From contig JASCOD010000002.1 in assembly GCA_029959615.1 (NCBI GenBank), positions 62,001 to 126,000 on the forward strand: DNA of 64,000 nucleotides, in the 5' to 3' direction. Each line of letters starts with the position of its first letter. Positions within the stretch are counted from its first letter, which is position 1. Source of the stretch: Flavobacteriaceae bacterium PS02338 (GTDB taxonomy: Bacteria > Bacteroidota > Bacteroidia > Sphingobacteriales > Sphingobacteriaceae). A program made the position numbers and the translations under genes. Of this stretch, positions 34,247 to 43,518 are shown in pieces. The notes below the pieces were generated by a model. That model made no database searches. It was not told the origin of the DNA and worked only from the letters and a program-made list of their open reading frames with translations.

Positions 34247-35440
34247 ATGGAAAGAGCCAAATTGTTGAACGCAATAATAGAAAATGCAATTGATGGAATT
34301 ATTACCATCGATGAATATGGAATAATAGAGCATATTAATCCTTCGGCGCTTTCGCTTTTTGGCTTCGAGAGAGAAGAGTTGGTTGGGAAAAATGTGTCTG
34401 TATTGATGCCTCAGCCAGATAAAGCGAGACATGATCATTATATCGCTAATTATCGACACAGCGGTCACCCGCACATTATTGGTATTGGCAGAGAGGTTGT
34501 AGGACAAAGAAAAGATGGTTCTGTTTTCCCTTTTAGATTGGGGGTTAGTGAAGTGAAGTTTTCTGATAGAAGGATTTTTACTGGCTTTATCCATGATTTA
34601 AGTAGGCAGAAGGAGGATGAGCTAAAAATAAAAAGTTATACAGAAGAGCTAGAGCATAAGATCAAAGAGCGTACGCAAGATCTGATTAAATCCATCAATG
34701 AACTCGAAACCGCAAAGGAACATGTAAGTGCGTTGTTTGAGAAAGAGAAGGAGCTTAATCAGTTGAAAACTAGATTTGTATCGATGGCTTCTCACGAATT
34801 TAGAACACCATTGAGTTCTATTCAGCTTTCTGCATCGTTAATAGATAAATACAGTTCTAAAAGCGATGTCGCCAATGTAGAGAAGCATACGATGAAAATC
34901 AAAAATGCAATCAATAACTTGACGACTATTCTTAATGATTTTCTATCACTGGAGAAATTGGAAGCTGGAAAGGTAGAGCCAAATGCCAATTGGTTTAATG
35001 TAATTGCCTTTGCAGAAGAGATTGTGGAAGAAATGCAGTTGATCAGCAAGCAAAATCAATTGATTGTTTATGAGCATACCGGAACCAGTGCTCAGGTTTA
35101 CTTAGATAACAACTTATTGAAAAATTGTATCATTAACTTGATTTCTAATGCCATTAAATACTCTGGTGAAAATACCATGATACAATTCAATACGAAGTTA
35201 AAGGCAAATGATTTGATTGTGGAAGTGAAAGATAACGGTATCGGTATTCCAGAACTGGATAAAGTAAATCTGTTTGAGCCGTTCTTTAGGGCACATAATA
35301 CAGGAGATATTCCCGGAACTGGTTTGGGACTAAATATTGTGAAAAGATACGTCGGTTTAATGAATGGTACCGTAACCTGCCAAACCGAACAAAATAAAGG
35401 AACTACATTTACCTTACATTTTAATTTTAACCAACAGTAA
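34247..35440 (+). CDS. FixL-like PAS-domain histidine kinase, probable oxygen sensor
   Basis: 397 residues, cytoplasmic. One PAS domain (about 5-122) has the FixL heme region: RHDHYIANYRHSG then PHIIGIGREVVGQRKDG, where His76 aligns with the axial heme ligand of rhizobial FixL. A coiled linker (130-170) leads to HisKA with ASHEFRTPL (His183) and an HATPase domain (NLISNAIKYS, DNGIGIPE, GTGLGLNIVKRY). It likely autophosphorylates when oxygen is low and passes phosphate to the REC-Crp fusion encoded 7 bp downstream. Confidence 0.85.
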   Translation: MERAKLLNAIIENAIDGIITIDEYGIIEHINPSALSLFGFEREELVGKNVSVLMPQPDKARHDHYIANYRHSGHPHIIGIGREVVGQRKDGSVFPFRLGVSEVKFSDRRIFTGFIHDLSRQKEDELKIKSYTEELEHKIKERTQDLIKSINELETAKEHVSALFEKEKELNQLKTRFVSMASHEFRTPLSSIQLSASLIDKYSSKSDVANVEKHTMKIKNAINNLTTILNDFLSLEKLEAGKVEPNANWFNVIAFAEEIVEEMQLISKQNQLIVYEHTGTSAQVYLDNNLLKNCIINLISNAIKYSGENTMIQFNTKLKANDLIVEVKDNGIGIPELDKVNLFEPFFRAHNTGDIPGTGLGLNIVKRYVGLMNGTVTCQTEQNKGTTFTLHFNFNQQ

Positions 35441-35447
35441 AAACGTA

Positions 35448-36476
35448 ATGAAAAAAGTTTTAGTAATTGAAGATAACGACGATATTAGAGAGGGAACGGT
35501 TGAAGTATTAGAATTGGCAGGGTATGAAGCCATTTCTGCAAAAAATGGAAAGTTAGGTGTAGAATTGGCATTAAGTTCGTCTCCGGATATCATTTTATGT
35601 GATATTATGATGCCTGAGCTTGATGGTTACGGTGTGTTGTATCTTCTAAGCAAAAATCCAAAATTGGCCAATATCCCATTCATTTTTATGACAGCAAAGG
35701 CGGAAAGAGCTGATATGCGTAAGGGGATGGAGATGGGTGCAGATGATTACCTTACAAAGCCTTTTGATGATTTGGAACTCTTTAACGCAATTGAAAGTAG
35801 GTTGAAGAAAAAAAGTCAGACGGTAGGCTTTAAAGCTGCACCTAAAGATTTGCAAACTATTTTTGCCGAACTGAAGCAAAAAGGAAAAGGTAGAAGTTAT
35901 GCTAATAAACAAGTGATTTATGTGGAGAATGATGAGCCTAACTATCTTTATTACATCAAAAGTGGACAGGTAAAAACCTATAAGCGTTTTAAAGACGGGA
36001 GAGAATTGTCTTCGAATATCTATAAAGACGGTGAGTTTTTTGGTTACGAAAGTTTGTGTTGTGGTGTTTCTTATGCAGATAATGCAGCTACGTTGGCTGA
36101 TACTGAATTGATTTTAGTGCCTAAGCCCGACTTTATGGATGCATTGTTTAACCACCAAGAAATGGCCACGGCTTTTATTGAATTGCTTTCTGGAAATATC
36201 CGCTTTAAGGAAGATCAAATGCTTAAATTAGCCTATTTCTCGGTGCGCAAGAGGGTAGCTGAAGCATTGGTTCAATTGGCAAGGAAATTTGCTAAATCTA
36301 ACGAGGATACTTGCACATTGAAAATATCTAGAGATGACCTTGCAGCTTTTGTAGGTACGGCTAGCGAAACAGTAAGTCGTATGTTGGCTGATTTTAAAGA
36401 AGAAAAGTTAATAGAAAAGCATGGTAATGCTATCTATATCGTTTCCATCGATAAGCTAAGTCAAATTAAGCAATAA
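35448..36476 (+). CDS. Response regulator fused to Crp/Fnr-type transcription factor
   Basis: 342 residues. REC domain 1-125 (VIEDNDD, phosphoacceptor Asp52 in ILCDIMMPELDGYG, FMTAKA, TKPF), then a cyclic-nucleotide-binding-like jelly roll (about 160-260: VIYVENDEPNYLYYIKSGQV, FFGYES) and a Crp-type HTH (290-340: ISRDDLAAFVGTASETVSRM). The HTH recognition segment SETVSR is of the Fnr/Crp type expected to read TGAT-N4-ATCA. No N-terminal Fe-S cysteines as in true Fnr, so oxygen information must come through the FixL-like partner. Confidence 0.88.
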   Translation: MKKVLVIEDNDDIREGTVEVLELAGYEAISAKNGKLGVELALSSSPDIILCDIMMPELDGYGVLYLLSKNPKLANIPFIFMTAKAERADMRKGMEMGADDYLTKPFDDLELFNAIESRLKKKSQTVGFKAAPKDLQTIFAELKQKGKGRSYANKQVIYVENDEPNYLYYIKSGQVKTYKRFKDGRELSSNIYKDGEFFGYESLCCGVSYADNAATLADTELILVPKPDFMDALFNHQEMATAFIELLSGNIRFKEDQMLKLAYFSVRKRVAEALVQLARKFAKSNEDTCTLKISRDDLAAFVGTASETVSRMLADFKEEKLIEKHGNAIYIVSIDKLSQIKQ

Positions 36477-36490
36477 AGAAGAAAGGGCAA

Positions 36491-37129
36491 CTACGGTGTT
36501 GCAACTTCTCCTGGGCGTATGCTTTGTGAGCCAGTCTCATTGGCGGCATTTACTAATTTGGTAGTTTCTGCCTGCTGTTTGTGGATCATCTCCAAAGCAT
36601 TTTTGGCGTAGTTTTGCAAATCAAAATTGGATAAGTTCTTCCCTTCTTCGAAAAGGGTAGTGAAGGCTGCTTGAAAAGATTGTAGTTTTTGCAAAACTTG
36701 TTGATCTAACGTTGGAGAAGAAAGCTCCTTGATCGCGTTAAGTTCTTTTTGTTGTACTTCTGATAATTTTCTTTCGAGTAATATGCCTTTGCCTTTAGCT
36801 ATTAACTCCATATCTGCCGTCATTTTTTGATAGCTTGGTGCTATTTTTTTTGTAAAAGCTCTCAGTTCTGCATGTTTGCTTTTGGCGGCAAGATTGGTTA
36901 ATTCTGTAACATACAGGCTCTGTGAGTAGGTCGAAATCATAAAGGCTTTTTCTGCACCGTCCATATCTATATCTGCTGTACTTACTTTTGCTTTGGTTGT
37001 AGCATCAATAGTAGAATCTACAGGTTCTGCCGCATTGTCTCGGTGCTCTCTTTCTGATGGGCTACAGGCTTGTGCAAGTAGTAAAGTTGTTGCTACTCCT
37101 ACAATCATTAATCTATTTAGTTTAATCAT
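36491..37129 (-). CDS. DUF4142 lipoprotein
   Basis: 212 residues. Lipobox in TLLLAQACSPSE. The helical DUF4142 core (about 55-190) has KAFMISTYSQSLYVTELTNL, KIAPSYQKMTADME and NYAKNALEMIHKQ, a four-helix bundle of the ferritin-like type found in periplasmic proteins. Function is not known; often linked to stress. It converges on the REC-Crp gene with a 14-bp gap. Confidence 0.8.
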   Translation of the reverse strand: MIKLNRLMIVGVATTLLLAQACSPSEREHRDNAAEPVDSTIDATTKAKVSTADIDMDGAEKAFMISTYSQSLYVTELTNLAAKSKHAELRAFTKKIAPSYQKMTADMELIAKGKGILLERKLSEVQQKELNAIKELSSPTLDQQVLQKLQSFQAAFTTLFEEGKNLSNFDLQNYAKNALEMIHKQQAETTKLVNAANETGSQSIRPGEVATP

Positions 37130-37288
37130 GGCTGTTTTGATTGAATGTACTTTCTTATAACCATTTTAAGCTCGTTTTGATTGGCCGAACTGAAAAAAAA
37201 ATAGCTATAGGTGCTTTTTTACTAGAAAATATCTGATAACAATTAAAAAAAATCAAACAATAAAGTTCAAATTTTTATTAGATAGGGT

Positions 37289-38821
37289 ATGAAAATACAT
37301 CAAACCTTTAGCAGATCATCAACATTTTTGATAGCCGTATTCCTACTGATTTTAAGCATTTCTGCATGTAAGCGTAGTCGCTCTGAGCTCGGAAAACTAG
37401 CATTTAAAGTCTCAAATAATAAGATTTTTAAGGAAGTGCAAGACGAAGTTTTTACTGAAAAATTAAAGGTTTTGATCGAGAAGCAGTCGAAGGATGTTAA
37501 GAATCCGAAATTCCTGAACGAATTTTATAAAGCGCATAATTACGAACCTGTAATGTTGTCAAAAGCATTTTTGGATGGCCAAATTGATAGTGTTATTGCT
37601 GTTTTAGGACGGTCGGATTTGCATGGCTTAACACCAGAATTATTTAAGCAACAGCAGCTAAAATTACTTTACGAAGAAATGGCTGATAAAAGTAAGGTGA
37701 AGAATCTGGAAGAGGCCTATATGTTACTAGCAAAATTAGAGCTTAGGTTGGCAAATTCGATTGGCGATTACAGTAATGCGATTCAGTTTGGCGTGCTCAG
37801 TCCTAGAAGGATTTATGCGCAATATTATACTGAAACTAAACGTCCCGACGAGAAGAGTTTCTTTGCTGCCTTAGAGGCTAATGATTTTAAGTTATTCTTA
37901 GATAGTATACAGCCTAAGGACAAGCAGTATGTCGGATTGCAACAGGCATTGAAAAATCAACGATTGGCATCGAATGCTGACAGTGAAGAGATAGAACGTG
38001 TTTTAATTGTTAATCTAGAACGGTTACGTTGGCAAAACAAGCCAAAGGAGAACAAATATGTTTGGGTTAATATTCCAGATTTTACTTTGGATGTAATAGA
38101 AAATGGGAAATCTATTTTACGTATGAAAGTATGTGTAGGGGAGGGAAGAAATCAAGGTTATAAAGATAAACTGACAGAATATGATGAGGCTGGATTGAAA
38201 AAAGATAGACCTTTTAATAGAGAAACGCCACAACTCAACAGTTTAATTCATAGCGTGCAGGTTAACCCTGTTTGGAATATTCCAGAAAGTATCGCAAGTA
38301 ACGAGATTACAAAGTATGCTGCTGCTGATCGTTATTATTTAGAAAATAATGGCATCGATGTCTACCTTGATGGGAAAAAAATAGAAGATCCAGAAACTAT
38401 TAACTGGTCTGTTACAGGTGCTGGGAAAAAATACAAATTTAAGCAACGTCCGGGAAACGAAAATTCACTTGGGAAGATTAAATTCCTATTTGATAATCAA
38501 AGTAGTGTGTATTTGCATGATACGCCTGCTAAAGATGCTTTTAATAATCAAATGAGAGCAGTAAGTCATGGTTGTGTGCGTGTCGAACAACCAGAGCGAT
38601 TAGCACAAGCCCTGTTTGGTAATGGAGCTACCTATGAGGGTATCAAAAAGGCAATGCAGACCGGGCAGCCAAAGGCCAAGGATATCACGCTGCCTAATAA
38701 AGTGCCGGTTTATTTAAGTTATGTTACCTGTTGGCAAGATGATGCAGGTAAATTGCAATATAGTAAAGATATATACGGTTTAGATGTAGTGTTATATACT
38801 CATCTGATCAATATAAAGTAG
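37289..38821 (+). CDS. L,D-transpeptidase (YcbB/LdtD-like), lipoprotein
   Basis: 510 residues. Lipobox in ISACKRSRS. A helical N-terminal scaffold (about 45-240, YNEPVMLS-type region, LAKLELRLANSIGDY) precedes a YkuD catalytic domain (about 255-500) with VWVNIPDFTLDVIENGK, VNPVWNIPESI and the active-site motif HDTP...SHGCVRVEQP (Cys429). It makes 3-3 peptidoglycan cross-links or attaches proteins to the wall in the periplasm. The lipid anchor is a Bacteroidota-type feature. Confidence 0.88.
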   Translation: MKIHQTFSRSSTFLIAVFLLILSISACKRSRSELGKLAFKVSNNKIFKEVQDEVFTEKLKVLIEKQSKDVKNPKFLNEFYKAHNYEPVMLSKAFLDGQIDSVIAVLGRSDLHGLTPELFKQQQLKLLYEEMADKSKVKNLEEAYMLLAKLELRLANSIGDYSNAIQFGVLSPRRIYAQYYTETKRPDEKSFFAALEANDFKLFLDSIQPKDKQYVGLQQALKNQRLASNADSEEIERVLIVNLERLRWQNKPKENKYVWVNIPDFTLDVIENGKSILRMKVCVGEGRNQGYKDKLTEYDEAGLKKDRPFNRETPQLNSLIHSVQVNPVWNIPESIASNEITKYAAADRYYLENNGIDVYLDGKKIEDPETINWSVTGAGKKYKFKQRPGNENSLGKIKFLFDNQSSVYLHDTPAKDAFNNQMRAVSHGCVRVEQPERLAQALFGNGATYEGIKKAMQTGQPKAKDITLPNKVPVYLSYVTCWQDDAGKLQYSKDIYGLDVVLYTHLINIK

Positions 38822-38834
38822 CTTATTAAAAGAT

Positions 38835-39611
38835 TTAATCCATGTGTGTGGCTTGGATTTCGTGAGCAAAGCTGGCTGCTAGCGTCTCGTTTAAGTATTT
38901 AGATTGGTAGTTTTTTACCGATTTGTTGATGAAAAGCACAGTCTTGTCTTCAATTGTCTTTATTACTTTGTCGGCTAATTCTGGAGCTACAGCTGGACAG
39001 CCTTGACTGCGTCCTAAACGCCCCAGTGCCTTAATGGTGCCATTGCTTACATATGATGCGCCGTGCACTACAATGGATCTGCTTCTTGCATTCGAATTAA
39101 AACCTTCGTCTACACCATCTAATTTAAGTGATTTGCCATGGATGCCTCTATAGACTTCGCCAGTTACATAAAAGCCTAAACTGCTTGAGAGAGAATTGTT
39201 GATGTTCGAGAAGTTGGTCGCTTCATTGTCTCCACTATTTTGACCATGAGCAACCCAGGTATTTAAAAGCAGTTCCTTTTTGTTCAAGTCGATAATGTAA
39301 AGCCTTTTTTTAGTGCTTAATTGGTCGAAATCTGCAATACTTAAAATTTCTTTGTTAGAAGTGCGTCCCGAATGCTTCAAATTGTAAAAGCCGGTAAGTG
39401 CTTTCTCAAAAACGGGTAATGATAAACCTGCTTCTTTTAAATGAAGATTTGAATAGAGTGTGTTAATGTAGCTACTGTAAATGCTATCCGCAGTTAATGG
39501 TGCTTTATTAATGGTTTTTGACTCAAAGTTTATGTTCGGTTTACGTGCCGACGCTAATAACAATAAGAGTGCTAATCCTGATACGCTTAATCCCAAAAGG
39601 TTCTTTCTCAC
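38835..39611 (-). CDS. Murein L,D-transpeptidase catalytic domain family protein
   Basis: 258 residues with N-terminal membrane anchor or signal (LLGLSVSGLALLLLLASA). The YkuD_2-type domain shows RLYIIDLNKKELLLNTWVAH, IVVHGASYVS, and LGRSQGCPAVAPELA with Cys205. Convergent with the preceding transpeptidase gene, 13 bp between stops. A TACTTTTG promoter element lies upstream. Likely a periplasmic peptidoglycan-modifying enzyme; the exact reaction of this subfamily is not fixed. Confidence 0.82.
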   Translation of the reverse strand: MRKNLLGLSVSGLALLLLLASARKPNINFESKTINKAPLTADSIYSSYINTLYSNLHLKEAGLSLPVFEKALTGFYNLKHSGRTSNKEILSIADFDQLSTKKRLYIIDLNKKELLLNTWVAHGQNSGDNEATNFSNINNSLSSSLGFYVTGEVYRGIHGKSLKLDGVDEGFNSNARSRSIVVHGASYVSNGTIKALGRLGRSQGCPAVAPELADKVIKTIEDKTVLFINKSVKNYQSKYLNETLAASFAHEIQATHMD

Positions 39612-39674
39612 TATATCTGTTTATATAAAGGTTACGTAAGAGGTTTTATCTATAGGCTATCTTTTTTTATGGTA

Positions 39675-39682
39675 CAAAAGTA
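39675..39682 (-). promoter_or_regulatory. -7 promoter element TACTTTTG
   Basis: On the minus strand, TACTTTTG matches TAnnTTTG, about 65 bp upstream of the 39611 start. Other content of the 39612-39925 gap is the terminator at 39874-39905; no gene is seen there. Confidence 0.5.
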
Positions 39683-39873
39683 TGATTTTAATTTATTCCT
39701 AATTTGAGGTTTTTTCAATTCTTGCGATTGTGTGACATTCTTTTTTTTGCTTATTGGTTTGATTTGATGTGTTTTGTGTGGGTGTTGGCGTGTTTTGAAT
39801 ATTATAGTTTAAACTTCTTTAGTTGGTTAAAAAGTATGATTTTGTGGAGTGCCTTTATTTCTTGCATAAAAAG

Positions 39874-39905
39874 AAACTCCCCGCAGATAATTCTACGAGG
39901 AGTTT
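39874..39905. terminator. Intrinsic terminator of the metalloprotease gene
   Basis: AAACTCC...CG and CG...GGAGTTT pair across an 11-13 base loop; on the minus strand it comes 20 bp after the stop at 39926 and is followed by T-rich sequence (TTTCTTTTTATG). Confidence 0.75.
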
Positions 39906-39925
39906 TAATTCTAAACTAAAACTTA

Positions 39926-42577
39926 TTATTTGTTTACAGCAGTTGCTTTGTCAATTAAGAATGTCAATGCAGTTCTGTGTGCTTTAGTTTGCTCGTCGGT
40001 ACTTGTAGCCGAAGCTAATTGCCCCTTTATTTTAACTAGAGTAGATAATGCAGCAGCTTTACTTGCGTTATCGTAACCAGCTGGAGCGGCAACAATTGCG
40101 GCAGCAGCTTTAACATACTCAGTTTGTAAGTTTTGACGGAATAGGTTTACGTTTCCTTTCAAATCAGCAGCGAAGATATCGTTCGTTAAATCGTTCATTA
40201 CACTGGCTACCGAATAAGTGTTACCATACAAACCACTGTTGTTAATTCTACTCAACGTAGTTGGATGTAGCAACTGAGCTAAAGTACCTAACTGTAATGA
40301 TAAGAAGGTGTTTTGCGGCTTGATGTCTTCGGTATTGCCAAAGAAACCAAATCCTCTACGTTGAATTTGTAGATAAGGGAACAATGCTTTATCTGCGTCA
40401 AACGCATTAGGTGCAAAAACATAAGTGCTCAATAAAGCTAATGCTTTCTTTTGGTAAGCTTCTGGTACTGGTGTGAAAGGAGCGGTGGTAGTCTGCTGAC
40501 CAACAAAACTACGGTCTACATAAACGCCGCCAATGTAACGACTTAAAGCCGCTGCCATGCTAGCACGTTGACCATTTAGTTGTTGATATTTACTGCGTAG
40601 GTTTTGATAACTTTCGCCAGGTTTAGCAAATCTCTCTTTCAATTTAGGGATCATGCTGTTGATTAATTTAAAGCGATCTTCACCATAAACCACCATGTCA
40701 TTCGTTTGATCGTTAACATTTACTCTTGGGTCTATACCGCCACCTGGACTGCGCATATCATCTGCGTCATTACCAAAAGCTAACTGAGGATCTGTACTTC
40801 TGCTCAAGATTTTGTTTAAGCCAGCTTCTTCGTCTTTTTCGCTAAAAGGAGTGTAGCCATACTCGATAGCCCATAAATCATAAGGGCCAGCTTTGGTGGT
40901 GTAATAATCACCTTGTTTGCTACGGTCGCTACTTACGTTGATAGCTGGGTAGTCCATTACAGAACCTTGCAAACCAATTTTGCGTGTTAAACTCTTGTCA
41001 TTCATTTGTGCGGGGCTTAACATCTGACTAGCTTTCATATTATGATTTAAGCCTAAAGTGTGACCCATTTCGTGCATAATGAGGTAGTATAAGAATTGCT
41101 TGTGCATTTCCTTAACGGTCGCTGCTCTTGCTGCTTCAGAAACATTTGCATCTAAAACCTCAATGGCCGCTAAACCAGTTTGATATTGTAAACTTAACTC
41201 TTGCGCCAAGGAACAGAAAGCCATATGGTTTTTGTTGTAATGGTTGTGTGCACCTTGTTGTGTTAAAGCTAATGCTTCTACAGGGTTTTCCCACGGTAAG
41301 TTCATTGCCATAGACGGACCACCGTTATATAAGTCGTCTTGTATTGTGGTACCTGCACCCGATTTCCATTCTACCGTAATGTCAGCACCTAAAATCTGTC
41401 CGGTCAATGGGTTGTAGAAACTTGGGCCAATAGCTCCGTAAGAAGGGTAGGCAGAAGAAACCCAACGGATTACGTTGTAAGAAATGTCCGAAGGATCCCA
41501 AGTAGCATTATCTGGCATTTGTTTCATTACCACAGCATTTTTGAAACCAGCTTTCTCGAAAGCCTCATTCCATTTTTCACCTGCTTCTTTAATAATAGAA
41601 CGGTATTCTAGGGGAGTAGTGTTCTCAATCCAAAAAACGATTGGTTCTACAGGCTCACTTAATTTTGCGTTAGGGTTTTTCTTTTTCAAGTCCCAACGAC
41701 TGATGAAATCTTTATAAGGAGTTGGACTTACAGAAGTCAGATTGTCTACTTCAGCACCAAAAAAACCTACTCTTGGATCGTCTCTACGAGGTCTGAAATC
41801 ATTTTGTGGAACCTCCAAGAAAGAGTGTTGCATTTTTACACGGACATATCTTGCATCGGTAATATCTTTACCGCCACCATTTAAAGGCATCGGGTTGTCA
41901 TAGGCTAGGTCAACTACAACATCGGTATTGCCATTGAAAGATTTTACTGCCTGATATTTCGACTTTGCCGCATTTAAACTACCTAAATTAAATGCCGCTC
42001 CCGGAGGTAAGCCCGGAGGCAATGTTGGTTTAACTGGATCAAGTTTGTCACTTAAGAATAAACCGTCTACAGAAATCAAATAGCCGCCATCATCCTTTGC
42101 GCTAAATTTATCTGAAAAAAATACAGCGTCAGAAACGTCTACGTTTGCCGCCTTACTCACTGGGTTAGAAGGATCGTAATAAAAAGCAGTATTCTTTTCT
42201 AAGAACTCAACCTTATCATCAACTTGCTTAATATGGAACAATTTAGTTTGTCTAATCATATTCTGATTGAGGAACAATCTAGTCGGACCACCCATCGAAA
42301 AACTCTGATAGATATAATCTTTACCTAGCTGATCTTTTTTAACATACAATTGCAAACTACCTGTAACGGTGTCTTTGTAAAGAGTGAACAAACCATCAAT
42401 TTTTTTGCTCGATTTGATTTTGTCGGCAACTGTTGGTTTTGGTGGAGTTGGAGGTGTTGTCGGCGCAGCTGCTTTTTTAGTAGTGTCAGCAGGCTTTTCC
42501 ACCTTTTTTGTTTCTTGCGCATTGGCGCTCAATGTAAGTAGCGCCACCGCAGGAATTAACCATAAGTGTTTTTTCAT
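39926..42577 (-). CDS. Secreted zinc-dependent metalloprotease (DUF5117/DUF5118 type)
   Basis: 883 residues: signal peptide (ALLTLSANAQ), a Pro/Thr/Lys linker (to about 50), DUF5118/5117-like regions (about 50-300), then a metzincin-like catalytic domain with HEMGHTLGLNHN (His502, Glu503, His506, His512) and a downstream VMDYP turn. The rest is helical. The family is common in Bacteroidota and its substrates are unknown. It is monocistronic with a terminator behind it; the role is probably periplasmic or extracellular. Confidence 0.88.
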   Translation of the reverse strand: MKKHLWLIPAVALLTLSANAQETKKVEKPADTTKKAAAPTTPPTPPKPTVADKIKSSKKIDGLFTLYKDTVTGSLQLYVKKDQLGKDYIYQSFSMGGPTRLFLNQNMIRQTKLFHIKQVDDKVEFLEKNTAFYYDPSNPVSKAANVDVSDAVFFSDKFSAKDDGGYLISVDGLFLSDKLDPVKPTLPPGLPPGAAFNLGSLNAAKSKYQAVKSFNGNTDVVVDLAYDNPMPLNGGGKDITDARYVRVKMQHSFLEVPQNDFRPRRDDPRVGFFGAEVDNLTSVSPTPYKDFISRWDLKKKNPNAKLSEPVEPIVFWIENTTPLEYRSIIKEAGEKWNEAFEKAGFKNAVVMKQMPDNATWDPSDISYNVIRWVSSAYPSYGAIGPSFYNPLTGQILGADITVEWKSGAGTTIQDDLYNGGPSMAMNLPWENPVEALALTQQGAHNHYNKNHMAFCSLAQELSLQYQTGLAAIEVLDANVSEAARAATVKEMHKQFLYYLIMHEMGHTLGLNHNMKASQMLSPAQMNDKSLTRKIGLQGSVMDYPAINVSSDRSKQGDYYTTKAGPYDLWAIEYGYTPFSEKDEEAGLNKILSRSTDPQLAFGNDADDMRSPGGGIDPRVNVNDQTNDMVVYGEDRFKLINSMIPKLKERFAKPGESYQNLRSKYQQLNGQRASMAAALSRYIGGVYVDRSFVGQQTTTAPFTPVPEAYQKKALALLSTYVFAPNAFDADKALFPYLQIQRRGFGFFGNTEDIKPQNTFLSLQLGTLAQLLHPTTLSRINNSGLYGNTYSVASVMNDLTNDIFAADLKGNVNLFRQNLQTEYVKAAAAIVAAPAGYDNASKAAALSTLVKIKGQLASATSTDEQTKAHRTALTFLIDKATAVNK

Positions 42578-42908
42578 TTTTTAAGTTAGTTAATGAGTAC
42601 TGAGTTGATTAGCGTTGATTGGAATGTAGTAATTTCCTTCTCCGATAATTTTTCAGCAAATTAATCAATTAGTGACAAATATTAAATCTTTCGGAGTTTA
42701 TTGATTGACTTTTTCGGTACTTATTTTTCTTGACGGTTTAATTAGTAAATGATTTCTGCTAGAATTTTTATTGAGAAATATTGTGGTAACTCGGATCGAT
42801 AGTGTTTGACTGATTACGCTATCCAATAATAGAGGTGGCTAACACAAGCTGACAGTTAAACAATCCTTTTATTATCAATATAAATTACACTATAAGTGAT
42901 TTTTATTT

Positions 42909-42922
42909 GTGATGAATATCAC
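42909..42922. promoter_or_regulatory. Fnr-like binding site GTGATGAATATCAC
   Basis: A perfect 14-bp palindrome with TGAT-N4-ATCA core, centre 42915.5, which is 51.5 bp upstream of the TAGTTTTG element. It heads the half-LDH, hemN and cco operon, classic targets of Fnr-type regulators in other bacteria. Confidence 0.7.
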
Positions 42923-42966
42923 TTTTTTCGATAACTACGCTCAACTCCAACCACATCTGTGCTAGC

Positions 42967-42974
42967 TAGTTTTG
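42967..42974 (+). promoter_or_regulatory. -7 promoter element TAGTTTTG
   Basis: Exact TAnnTTTG match about 110 bp upstream of the 43084 start, in the same position relative to the Fnr-like site as in the 32.4-kb promoter. Confidence 0.6.
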
Positions 42975-43083
42975 TATAACACAATTACAACGGATAAATA
43001 CGAGGCGGTTAAAATATGCCTAATCGTATTTTATCGTAAAAAGGATATTTCTAACTAACCAGAAGAACAATAAAAGCTAACAA

Positions 43084-43518
43084 ATGAAAGCTATCGCTTA
43101 CAATATTAAACCAGAAGAAAAAGAGTGTTTGGTCTTGGCAAACCATAAAAAACATGATATCACTATTATCGCTAATAGTTTGAATATTGAAACTATGCCA
43201 TTTGCACAAGGTAAAGAGGTTTTAATTGTATTTAATGAAGATCCATTAAACGAAGAGCTGATTTTAGGTTTGAGGGCATTGGGTATTAAATATATTGCCA
43301 CTTCGTCTTTCGAAACTAACCATATTGATCTGAATGCCGCGGGAATTGCAGGTTTTAAAATTGCTAATGTGCCTTTTAAGCAAGGTGATGATGTGGTGAT
43401 GCCTCGCATGCAACAGGTGGTTAAAAATTTAGACAATTGGGCAGCGGGCAAATGTGTTGGTAAAGCCTGTTGTTGTCCTAATGATTGTGCAAAAACAACT
43501 GAAGGGGAGGATCATTAA
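43084..43518 (+). CDS. D-2-hydroxyacid dehydrogenase N-domain-like protein with Cys-rich tail
   Basis: 144 residues. Residues 1-115 match the catalytic-domain half of D-lactate dehydrogenases (MKAIAYNIKPEEKECLVLAN, then LRALGIKYIATSSFETNHID and GFKIANVP), but the NAD-binding domain that should follow is absent. Instead the protein ends with KCVGKACCCPNDCAKT, a cluster of five cysteines. It therefore cannot be a normal dehydrogenase. First gene of the microaerobic operon, sharing one base with hemN. A metal-, redox- or lactate-sensing role is conceivable but unproven. Confidence 0.7.
   Translation: MKAIAYNIKPEEKECLVLANHKKHDITIIANSLNIETMPFAQGKEVLIVFNEDPLNEELILGLRALGIKYIATSSFETNHIDLNAAGIAGFKIANVPFKQGDDVVMPRMQQVVKNLDNWAAGKCVGKACCCPNDCAKTTEGEDH

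Larger units (their letters stand above)
42578..43083. other. Divergent control region between metalloprotease and respiration operon
   Basis: About 500 bp with no gene. It holds the Fnr-like site (42909-42922) and promoter element (42967-42974) of the plus-strand operon. A TTTG-N-rich stretch near 42675-42690 may belong to the metalloprotease promoter but has no full consensus. Confidence 0.5.

Noticed and set aside
39704..39919. 71-codon plus-strand frame between transpeptidase and metalloprotease genes
   Set aside because: It runs through the metalloprotease terminator and the opposite-strand promoter; composition is typical of AT-rich noncoding DNA.
42325..42584. Overlapping small frames at the metalloprotease N-terminus
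   Set aside because: They come from the low-complexity Thr/Pro/Lys linker of the real gene.
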